A DNA stretch of 7,782 bases from SAT2750 sp964476375. GTDB taxonomy: Bacteria; Planctomycetota; Planctomycetia; Pirellulales; Pirellulaceae. The notes beneath the pieces are model-generated. The model was not told where the DNA came from. It did not search any database and was given only the letters and a program-made list of their open reading frames with translations. Every line of letters starts with the position of its first letter. Position 1 is the stretch's first letter. The stretch is from assembly GCA_964476375.1 (NCBI GenBank), contig CAYYZW010000166.1, positions 1-7,782 of the forward strand. The letters run 5' to 3'. Below, piece after piece: positions 1-6,168 of the stretch. The position numbers and the translations under genes were made by a program.

Positions 1-651
1 TTCGAAACATCGATCACCGATGGGGCCCTGGTCTACCTTGGAGATCTGTCCCGGCTGGAAGTCCTGAACCTGGGGAACACCATCGTCACGGACCTGGGCC
101 TTGCCAGGATCAAGACCCTGTATGCCCTGGAGGTGCTGGACCTGGATAACACGGCAATTACGGATGAAGGTCTTGTGCACCTCAGCGGCCTGTCGGACCT
201 TCGGGTCCTTGGGCTCTCTGGTACCGACATTACAGACAGGGGGCTTGCCCAGCTGAGTGCCTTCGCGGAGATGCTGGAATTGTCTCTTGCACAGACGGCG
301 ATCACGGATTCCGGGATGTCGTCGGTGGCACAACTGCAACGTCTTGAAATGCTGGACCTGGGGGGAACCATGATCGGTGATCGTGGATTGATGTCGATTG
401 GGACTTTGAAGGATCTTCAGATGCTGCGGCTTTCCGGGACAGGTCTGACCGATGCTGGTGTGGCCCAGATTGGGAAGCTGCCCGGTCTGAAGGAACTTTA
501 CCTCGATTCAACCGCCTTGACGGACCAGGGGCTGGCCTCGCTGGAGATGCTTGACGGCCTGGAGGTGCTTGGTCTGTTTGACACGCAGGTGACTGAAACC
601 GGCGTCGAGAAGCTGAGGGAGAAGCTGCCGGGATGTGAGGTCGAGTACTAG
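1..651 (+). CDS. Leucine-rich repeat protein, C-terminal part (5' end outside window)
   Basis: The reading frame is open from base 1 and ends at TAG 649-651, giving 216 visible residues, so the start lies upstream of the window. After an 18-residue partial repeat there are eight consecutive repeats of exactly 24 residues, then a 6-residue tail (GCEVEY). The repeat pattern is LxxLxLxxTxITDxGLxxLxxLxx, for example LEVLDLDNTAITDEGL. Each unit should add one strand and one helix to a curved LRR solenoid, a fold normally used for protein binding. No catalytic domain, membrane anchor or cell-wall motif is visible, but any signal peptide would be in the missing N-terminus. The stop lies 9 nt from the convergent stop of the next gene. 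LRR proteins of this regular bacterial type are common in Planctomycetota. The binding partner is unknown. Confidence 0.88.
   Translation, partial: FETSITDGALVYLGDLSRLEVLNLGNTIVTDLGLARIKTLYALEVLDLDNTAITDEGLVHLSGLSDLRVLGLSGTDITDRGLAQLSAFAEMLELSLAQTAITDSGMSSVAQLQRLEMLDLGGTMIGDRGLMSIGTLKDLQMLRLSGTGLTDAGVAQIGKLPGLKELYLDSTALTDQGLASLEMLDGLEVLGLFDTQVTETGVEKLREKLPGCEVEY
55..630 (+). repeat. Eight tandem 72-bp units encoding 24-residue LRRs
   Basis: Starting at codon 19, the hydrophobic LxxLxL positions and the T-x-I-T-D-x-G-L block recur every 24 codons through eight units with no insertion or deletion. The DNA has diverged between units, so this is a protein-level repeat rather than a recent exact tandem duplication. 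Unit five has a variant block (TMIGDRGL) and unit eight ends the solenoid (TQVTETGV). Confidence 0.85.
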
Positions 652-660
652 TGGCGATTT

Positions 661-1791
661 TTATCTGCCAGGAATCGACTCGAAAACCGCTTCCAGGGGA
701 ATCATCCGGCTGCGATTCTGGGCTCGATCCCGCCGTGGATACGTTCCTTGAAAGAGCCCCTTGAGCGAGTCCGGCTGGTCGTCGCCGGGGGGGTAGGTGA
801 GCACGATATCGAGCTGGCCCTGGTAACTGAACCCATCTCCACCCACATCACGCAAACGGATTATCCCGCTCAGGATTGCCTGTCGCGGGCCGTCCTTGTT
901 TTTCACCGGGGCGAGTGAGAGTGTCCCGGTGGTGGAGGAGATCGTGTAAGCTTCCTTCGTCCGCGGGTTGGTTCTTTCCATGATCCCGGGGGGATAGACC
1001 TGGGAAAGCCAGGTGTGGAGCGAGTCTGCCTTGATCTGGCGAGACCGCCTGGGATAGGCAAGCGGTGCCCGGTCCTCCGGAGTAAAAGCGCCCACCTCCA
1101 CGATCGGTGCCTGGTAGGCCCGCAGGCGGTCATCCTTGAGCGTGACAAAAATACGAATCCCCTGTTTTCCTTCAAGGTCCGGCAGCGCAAGGGGGTTCTG
1201 CCTTGCCGGGAGGTCGTCCAGTTCCAGCAGGCTGAAGCCCCGCTGCAATTCCCTCGCCGTGTACTGGGCCAGGTTTTCACCGGGTCGTGCCGGGAAACGG
1301 TCGAAGGCATCAAAGCTATGGATCACCTTGCCCCCGGGATCCAGCACAGCAAGGTCCACATTGCTCTGCCGCATCCCTCCGAGCACCTGGAATTTCCAGT
1401 CCCAGACTTCACGGACGGGCCTGGGGACGTCCACATCGTCACGATGTCCATGCCAGGAGGTGACAATGAAGGGCTGCAGCTGGCGAATCACTGCCGGATC
1501 GATCAAGGAGGTCCCCCGGACCTGTGTGGCGGTTGCTCAGCAATGCCCGGATGTAATATCTCCGTAACGGGCGTGGATGACAATCAACATCACCGGTCGG
1601 TTTTCGGCTCGTGAACGCTCCAGCGCCGTCTCGATGGAATCCGCCCAGTCCAACCGGTACATGGCTAGCTGCCTCGCACCCGGCCGTTTCTGCTTGTAGC
1701 GGTCCAGGATCCGGTCGACCTCGGGCTGCTCGGCTGCGAGTCCCGGGATGGCCACCAGTGCCAGGAGGTAAAGAGAAAGAAAATGTCGCAT
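661..1791 (-). CDS. Candidate selenoprotein: exported thioredoxin-fold-like protein with in-frame UGA
   Basis: Read from ATG 1791 to TAA 661-663 the frame gives 376 residues if TGA 1537-1539 is decoded as selenocysteine 85. GGAG (1799-1802) lies 7 nt before the ATG. Residues 1-20 (MRHFLSLYLLALVAIPGLAA) form a good signal peptide, so the product is probably exported. Residues 60-72 (ERSRAENRPVMLI) resemble the run into the first strand of thioredoxin-like domains. GHC-U (82-85) sits where a redox motif would be, then IDPAV (97-101), and VDLAVLDPGGKVIHSF (145-160) resembles a thioredoxin-fold strand pair. Cys84 is the only cysteine in the protein. Residues about 255-376 look like a separate beta-rich domain that I do not recognise. 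Simple gene calling would split this into 1537-1791 and 661-1506, but the second piece could start only at a TTG without a Shine-Dalgarno. The gene follows the GH-like gene by 61 nt on the same strand. A nonsense mutation or sequencing error is the main alternative. Confidence 0.65.
1509..1523 (-). promoter_or_regulatory. Candidate bacterial SECIS hairpin
   Basis: On the minus strand AGGTCC (1523-1518) pairs perfectly with GGACCT (1514-1509) around the loop GGG (1517-1515). The stem begins 13 nt after the TGA, so the apical loop is 19 nt downstream of it. Known bacterial SECIS elements lie inside the coding region just after the UGA, with a short upper stem, a G early in the apical loop and roughly 16-37 nt from UGA to loop. 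This hairpin fits. The first flanking pair would be C-C, so the lower stem is not obvious by eye. Confidence 0.5.
1537..1539 (-). other. In-frame TGA, proposed selenocysteine codon (residue 85)
   Basis: On the minus strand the codons read GGG CAT TGC TGA GCA ACC, that is G-H-C-Sec-A-T. The same frame is open on both sides, from 1791 down to 663. UGA is a true stop in the adjacent GH-like gene (1853-1855) and in the methyltransferase gene (4136-4138), so general UGA reassignment does not explain it. Confidence 0.6.
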
Positions 1792-1852
1792 CACCGGTCT
1801 CCGCAAAGAGCGATACCTCTATTCTATACAGACCCCTGCGAAAAAACGCCGG

Positions 1853-3364
1853 TCATTTCCTCGCATGAATCTCTACGGCCTGCACGTCGAGTGTCCGGGC
1901 TGCTCCGACCGACGGATGGAATGCCAGGGAGACCTCGTTTTTGCCGTGACGCAGCATCTTGAAAGAGACGGGGCCGGCCAGGACGTGCGGGTCACCGGTC
2001 GTGGGGACGACAGCAACCCGCTTGCCATTGAGCAGCACCGCAAGCAGATCTCCCTGCTGGATTCCCTCTGCGGCGATTCGAAGTGTGATGGCACTGGAAT
2101 GCGCCAGTTCAGGCCGTACTGCTCCTACCTGGATCGTGAGTTCCAGTGGTTGACCCTCCTGCAGTGTTGCGGGCAGGTGGGCATCAAGCCAGTTATTTGG
2201 ATAGGAAAAATCCTGGGTGCCACGCTCGGCGACAAACATCAATTCCTCCCCGACAAGTGCGGTTAGTGGGTGACCTATTTGTTTGAGCAGGCTGCCCAGG
2301 TAGGGACCGTGTCCTTCACTGTTGTTATGGACATGAGGAAACCAGTTGAACACGTAAATCCCATCCCCCCCTTGCCGGTGGTAATTGAGTGCAAGCCCCC
2401 GTGCGAGTGCCTCCGGGATCGGGCTGTACTTGCTGGGCCAGCCATAGAGACAGGGGTAGATCAGGGTCCGCGAACCACGGGCAAGACGGCGGAAGGCGTT
2501 CACATCAATGTCAATCACACCGCTGCCAAGGATCACGTAGTCGACAAGTGCCTGGTCGATCCAGTCTTTCACACGGAACCCGTCTTTTTCACAGGCCTGG
2601 AGGTTCTCGTCGATGCGGACTGCCAGGCGAAGGGTCCGGCCCCGTTCTGCGCCAAGGTGGTCAAGCAGTGCTCTCAGTCGCTGAAGGTACGTGGTCAGCA
2701 GGTGGGAATGCGTCTGGACCTGGTTGGGGAGGAAGTAGGGAGGGCTGCGGAGAAAGTCGATTTCAATGCCGTCAAAATCGTATTTTGTCATCACCTCCTC
2801 GGCAATCTTGTATTTCAATTCGCGGACTTCCGGGACGGCAAAATTGAGGGACGTTTTCCCGCTTGTTGTGGTCCCGTAATCCTGTTCGCCGATAAGCCAT
2901 TCGGGATGCTCGACCTTGAAGACCGGCAACTCCTCGGGAAGGAACCGGTCGTGGACATCATTGAATCGGAACGAGAAGAAGACATCCATTTTTCGCCGGT
3001 GAGCTTCCCGGACGACGATCTCCGGAGGGTCATGTCCCTCGTCGAGCATTTCCTTGAGGTGGGGGATGATCTTTCCGAAGCGGTGGCCGCTCAGTTCCAG
3101 TACGTCGCTCTGGTAATTGGCCGTATTGCCTCCCGCTCCGTCGCACCAGAAGAGCGCATCGACGTGACTGTTTTCCAGTGGACCGAAGAGGTTCTCCAGC
3201 CAGTGATCCATGTTGCCCTGCGCATCCTTGAACGTGGAATGCCCGTCCGAATTGAAAATCACCCGGTAACGGGTTGGCTTGGGTCTTGGCTGCGCGTCTG
3301 CCTGGGCTGGCAGGAGAGTCAATAACAGGGACAGGCCGAGCAGGCTGGTCAGGGAGGCTCGCAT
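1853..3364 (-). CDS. Exported glycoside-hydrolase-like TIM-barrel protein
   Basis: The product has 503 residues and ends at TGA 1853-1855. ATG 3364 is chosen because GGAG (3371-3374) lies 6 nt upstream and the first 25 residues (MRASLTSLLGLSLLLTLLPA then QADAQ) form a clear signal peptide; an upstream in-frame ATG at 3376 has no ribosome site. The middle has alternating strand and helix blocks typical of a (beta/alpha)8 barrel: RYRVIFNSDG (32-41), DALFWCDGAG (69-78), MDVFFSFRFND (126-136), KYDFDGIEIDFLRSP (194-208), TLRLAVRIDEN (244-254), DYVILGSGVIDID (275-287) and GGDGIYVFNWFPH (332-344). The FDGIEIDF strand, with E201 and D203, is the best catalytic candidate by analogy with GH10/GH13-like barrels. 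Residues about 395-503 form a beta-rich accessory domain (LAVLLNGKRVAVV, 441-453). Substrate is unknown, but polysaccharide is likely. It is the first gene of a pair with the candidate selenoprotein. Confidence 0.75.
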   Translation of the reverse strand: MRASLTSLLGLSLLLTLLPAQADAQPRPKPTRYRVIFNSDGHSTFKDAQGNMDHWLENLFGPLENSHVDALFWCDGAGGNTANYQSDVLELSGHRFGKIIPHLKEMLDEGHDPPEIVVREAHRRKMDVFFSFRFNDVHDRFLPEELPVFKVEHPEWLIGEQDYGTTTSGKTSLNFAVPEVRELKYKIAEEVMTKYDFDGIEIDFLRSPPYFLPNQVQTHSHLLTTYLQRLRALLDHLGAERGRTLRLAVRIDENLQACEKDGFRVKDWIDQALVDYVILGSGVIDIDVNAFRRLARGSRTLIYPCLYGWPSKYSPIPEALARGLALNYHRQGGDGIYVFNWFPHVHNNSEGHGPYLGSLLKQIGHPLTALVGEELMFVAERGTQDFSYPNNWLDAHLPATLQEGQPLELTIQVGAVRPELAHSSAITLRIAAEGIQQGDLLAVLLNGKRVAVVPTTGDPHVLAGPVSFKMLRHGKNEVSLAFHPSVGAARTLDVQAVEIHARK

Positions 3365-3553
3365 GGATGGCTCCATCAATCGCTGGGGGAAGAAAGGGGG
3401 TTTTCATACGGTTATGCCTATCAGACCCTTCCGGGTGGCACGGGTCAAGCGAAAGAAGAGATGTGACAGGGCGTGCGGGTGCTGGGGAGCCGGTGCGGCT
3501 CTACAATCACGATCTTGCGCGACGTCCTTGCGACCCAGGAAAGATGCCGGCGA
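3365..3553. promoter_or_regulatory. Divergent intergenic region between GH-like and methyltransferase genes
   Basis: These 189 nt separate two divergent genes and must carry both leaders. For the plus-strand gene a -10-like TACAAT (3502-3507) is visible, but I see no good -35 at the expected distance. A short inverted repeat, GACCC (3424-3428) with GGGTC (3442-3446), overlaps the minus-strand promoter candidate and could be an operator. No small gene stands out. Confidence 0.3.
3420..3448 (-). promoter_or_regulatory. Possible sigma70-type promoter for the GH-like/selenoprotein unit
   Basis: On the minus strand TTGACC (3448-3443) and TCTGAT (3425-3420) are separated by 17 nt. They match five and four of the six consensus bases. 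The predicted transcript would start near 3412, about 50 nt before ATG 3364. Consensus matching by eye in a high-GC genome is weak evidence. Confidence 0.28.
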
Positions 3554-4138
3554 ATGACGACACCAAAGAAGACCGGCCTTTTCCGGCAGTTCCTCAAACG
3601 ACCACGCGATATCGGTGCAATCACGCCCAGTAGCCGTCAGCTGGCCCTGGCCATGATCCACCAGGTTGACTGGGAGCGGGCCAGGACGGTTGTGGAATAT
3701 GGACCGGGGACGGGGGCGATCACAAAACATGTTCTCGCGCGGGTGGACGACCGGCACGATTTCTTTGCCGTGGAAATCAATGAGGGGCTGGTAGCAACAC
3801 TCTCGGAACGTTTCCCGGATCTCCAGGTGTATCATGACAGTGCGACGCATATAGAAGCGATCTGCGAAACGCATGGAGTGAAGGGCATTGACGCGGTTAT
3901 TTCCGGGCTTCCATGGACGGTTTTTCCAATCACATTGCAGCAGGAACTTGTGGACTCGATGATTGGGATGCTGCAGCCGACCGGCGTTTTTGTCACCTTC
4001 GCCTACCTTCATGCCCTGCGGTTAAAAGGAGCAAGGCGGTTTCGTGCCCAGCTTGAAGATTCGTTTGCGAGCGTCTCGGTGAGCAGGCCGGTCTGGCTGA
4101 ATCTCCCGCCGGCAATCGTCTATACCTGCCGCAGATGA
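3554..4138 (+). CDS. pmtA: SAM-dependent methyltransferase, PmtA-like phospholipid N-methyltransferase
   Basis: The product has 194 residues and ends at TGA 4136-4138. The start ATG 3554 places FLKRPRDIGAITPSS (13-27), a typical N-terminal signature of the small PmtA family, close to the beginning; the ribosome site is weak (AGGA 3537-3540, 13 nt away). Class I methyltransferase motifs are clear: VVEYGPGTG (46-54, SAM motif I), FAVEIN (71-76, acidic motif II) and DAVISGLPW (113-121, motif IV). The family methylates phosphatidylethanolamine stepwise to phosphatidylcholine at the membrane. The length fits, and the gene converges with a phosphatidylserine synthase gene 24 nt away, with phosphatidylserine decarboxylase just beyond. 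That context favours a lipid substrate over the related rRNA adenine dimethylases (KsgA/Erm). Monomethyl- or dimethyl-PE could be the end product. Confidence 0.75.
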   Translation: MTTPKKTGLFRQFLKRPRDIGAITPSSRQLALAMIHQVDWERARTVVEYGPGTGAITKHVLARVDDRHDFFAVEINEGLVATLSERFPDLQVYHDSATHIEAICETHGVKGIDAVISGLPWTVFPITLQQELVDSMIGMLQPTGVFVTFAYLHALRLKGARRFRAQLEDSFASVSVSRPVWLNLPPAIVYTCRR

Positions 4139-4162
4139 CGAGATCGGCTGGTGGGTTCCGGT

Positions 4163-5062
4163 CTAGATGCTCTGCGCGCCCTTTCCGTTTCCGGAGGCCT
4201 GTTCATTTGCCTCGGCCGGTGGCTCGGTGAGCACCGAGTAATCCTCGTCGGGGCGGTGGCGGATGCGATTCCTCGCGCGCCGCGTGATGGCCAGCATGGG
4301 AGACCCGACGACGTAGTACATGAAAATGATCGGCAACGCGAGTTCGTGAAGGGTGAGAATAATGACAATGGAAAAAGTGATCTGTACGATACGGAAAAAA
4401 CTATGGGCGGGAGATTGTTTCGAGGCCCGGATGAGCTGCTTGGTGACGTGCGGATAACGGATTCGGGAGACCATCAGGTAGGAGACAGAAAGTGTCCAGA
4501 AGGGGATGGTGACAAAGACGGCATGGCTGAGGGTTGTTCCAAACAGGTTGAACGACATCTGGGTTTCGATTTCCACGATTTTTGGAAGGGCAATGGCGAA
4601 GGCGGCAACCAGTCCCGCGGCGGCTGGTGTGGGCAGACCACGGAAGACAGCCGAGGAGGCGCTCTCGTCACTCTCCACGTTATAGCGGGCAAGTCGGAGG
4701 ATGGCGCAGAGCGTAAAAAGCCCGGCAATCCCATGGAAGAAGCGGGCATCCACAAATGACAATTGCCGGGAAAAGACAAGCATCATGAATGCGGGTGCGA
4801 CGCCAAATGTAATCGCGTCGCACAGGCTGTCCAGCTGTTTTCCAAATTCACTTGTCTGTTTGGTCCAGACAGCGACCCGGCCGTCAAGCATGTCAAACAG
4901 CATGCCGAGGAAAATCAGCAGGCCGGCGTTGTAGAGGCTCAGGGTGAAGTTTTCCTGGCCCAGTGCCTGTGCTGCCAGGCTAATCGCACCGAGCCCACAC
5001 AACGCATTGCCGAGCGTGAGCAGGGTAGGGAGGACCGGGAAACGGGCGGATTCGATTTTCAT
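4163..5062 (-). CDS. pssA: CDP-diacylglycerol-serine O-phosphatidyltransferase
   Basis: This 299-residue membrane protein would transfer the phosphatidyl group of CDP-diacylglycerol to L-serine, making phosphatidylserine. The CDP-alcohol phosphotransferase motif lies at residues 57-82: D57, D60-G61, A64, G74, D78 and D82 are all correctly spaced. The arginine normally following the alanine is valine (V65). TFGVAPAF (85-92), LRLARYN (122-128) and FRGLPTPAAAG (140-150) are typical of the PssA branch. Hydrophobic segments appear near 10-33, 43-57, 110-124, 146-160, 178-198 and 228-254, followed by a polar C-terminal tail (261-299). The start is ATG 5062; no Shine-Dalgarno is evident. It lies 83 nt downstream of psd on the same strand, so substrate and product enzymes are probably co-transcribed. 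Phosphatidylglycerol-type synthase is less likely given this context. Confidence 0.88.
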   Translation of the reverse strand: MKIESARFPVLPTLLTLGNALCGLGAISLAAQALGQENFTLSLYNAGLLIFLGMLFDMLDGRVAVWTKQTSEFGKQLDSLCDAITFGVAPAFMMLVFSRQLSFVDARFFHGIAGLFTLCAILRLARYNVESDESASSAVFRGLPTPAAAGLVAAFAIALPKIVEIETQMSFNLFGTTLSHAVFVTIPFWTLSVSYLMVSRIRYPHVTKQLIRASKQSPAHSFFRIVQITFSIVIILTLHELALPIIFMYYVVGSPMLAITRRARNRIRHRPDEDYSVLTEPPAEANEQASGNGKGAQSI

Positions 5063-5145
5063 TGGAGCCGGGGGAGGGGTGGATGATCAATGCACGGGAT
5101 TCTATCCAGTGTATGCCAGGCGGCGGAGTCAACACAGATGAGGTC

Positions 5146-6126
5146 TCATTCTTCCGGCGCGGGGTCGCTATAGCAGGCTAAAAGGCTGCTTCCGGCACGG
5201 ACCTTGTCACCTATCTCCACCTGGAGTTCGAGCCCCTTTTCACGAGGGAGGACCAGTTCCGTTCTTGACCCCAGCTTGATCATGCCATATCGTTCTCCCC
5301 GTTCCAGTTCGTCACCGGGACGGGCCCAGCAGACAATCCTCCGCGCGATGGCACCGGTGATCTGGGTCAGCCGCATCACCCGGTGAGGAGCATCCCTCTG
5401 TTCCAGCTGGAGTTCCAGTTGCTCGTTGACCTCCGCGGAGCTGGGCCGGGTGGCACTCGTGCACCTGCCAGGCCGGTAGTGGATCGCAAAGACCGTAGCC
5501 GGGATCGGCGATCGATTGATGTGGACATTGAAGACCGAGAGGAAAATCGAGATGCGGACTGCCGGGCCATCAATCACCGGGTCGTGGTCCATTTCCTCGA
5601 TCACATCAATCTTTCCGTCGGCTGGTGACACCACCGTCCCCGGTTGTTGGGGGATCGTGCGGCGTGGATTCCGAAAGAACCAGAGGATTTCAAATTCCAG
5701 CAGGGCCGGGATGATGATGGTTGGCCAGTAGAGGAAATAGAGCCCGACGCTGATGGCACTAAACAGGAGAGTGAAAATAATGACTTCTGCCAGCCCTGCG
5801 CGGATAAACGGCAGGTGATTTCGCCCCCGGAATGGGTCGTCCTCCGTCTTCCACCAGTACCCCCCCTGGTTGCGGAAAAACTTGATGTCACGAGGGTCAA
5901 GCACCGCGTGGGGGCAGACGTTGGTATCTCCCTGCCGGGTCTGTTCCATCCGTCGCAGGTATCCGCGGCGGAATATCCGCAGCAGGCCACGTCGCAGATA
6001 TCCCCAGGCAAGTTCGATCCGCATGCAGACGCCGCCAGCCGGCTGGATGCTGTGAACCTGTGGATCAAGTGGCTGGAGTGGGCGTCCCGCGGCCGTTTTA
6101 CCGGTGACAGGCTGTTGTTCGTTCAT
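5146..6126 (-). CDS. psd: Phosphatidylserine decarboxylase proenzyme
   Basis: The 326-residue product would decarboxylate phosphatidylserine to phosphatidylethanolamine using a pyruvoyl group formed by self-cleavage. The cleavage site is seen as MIKLGSRTELVLP (282-294), with the break expected between G286 and S287; S287 becomes the pyruvoyl residue of the small subunit. Other family motifs are WFFRNPRR (149-156), VVSPADGKID (165-174) and FLSVFNVHINRSP (195-207). Two hydrophobic segments (about 112-133 and 136-150) anchor it in the membrane. The roughly 105 residues before the first membrane segment are an extension absent from minimal short-type enzymes; it includes a basic patch (residues 45-59) and HAVLDPRDIKFFRNQGGYWW (73-92). 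ATG 6126 lacks a good ribosome site, and ATG 6024 is a possible alternative. It lies 42 nt after the hydrolase gene and 83 nt before pssA. Confidence 0.9.
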   Translation of the reverse strand: MNEQQPVTGKTAAGRPLQPLDPQVHSIQPAGGVCMRIELAWGYLRRGLLRIFRRGYLRRMEQTRQGDTNVCPHAVLDPRDIKFFRNQGGYWWKTEDDPFRGRNHLPFIRAGLAEVIIFTLLFSAISVGLYFLYWPTIIIPALLEFEILWFFRNPRRTIPQQPGTVVSPADGKIDVIEEMDHDPVIDGPAVRISIFLSVFNVHINRSPIPATVFAIHYRPGRCTSATRPSSAEVNEQLELQLEQRDAPHRVMRLTQITGAIARRIVCWARPGDELERGERYGMIKLGSRTELVLPREKGLELQVEIGDKVRAGSSLLACYSDPAPEE

Positions 6127-6168
6127 GGAGTGTGTCCGCGGAGAAGTGGAATCAAGGTGGCCTGGGGA

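Noticed and set aside
661..1506. Independent 281-residue gene starting at TTG 1506
   Set aside because: There is no Shine-Dalgarno before the TTG, coding-like sequence continues upstream to the TGA in the same frame, and the upstream segment supplies a signal peptide and fold start.
1537..1539. Global UGA reassignment (genetic code 4 or 25)
   Set aside because: TGA is the natural end of the GH-like gene (1853-1855) and the methyltransferase gene (4136-4138), so UGA is used as a stop.
1537..1791. Short secreted 84-residue protein ending at the TGA
   Set aside because: It would end in the middle of a fold directly after a single cysteine, and would leave 291 open codons in the same frame unexplained. 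It remains possible as a truncated product when Sec is not inserted.
2270..3325. 351-codon open frame on the plus strand opposite the GH-like gene
   Set aside because: The minus strand in the same place has a signal peptide, a ribosome site and barrel motifs. The plus translation has no recognisable domain and is explained by high-GC antisense openness.
4139..4162. Terminator between the convergent methyltransferase and pssA genes
   Set aside because: The 24 nt contain no convincing hairpin or T-run on either strand.
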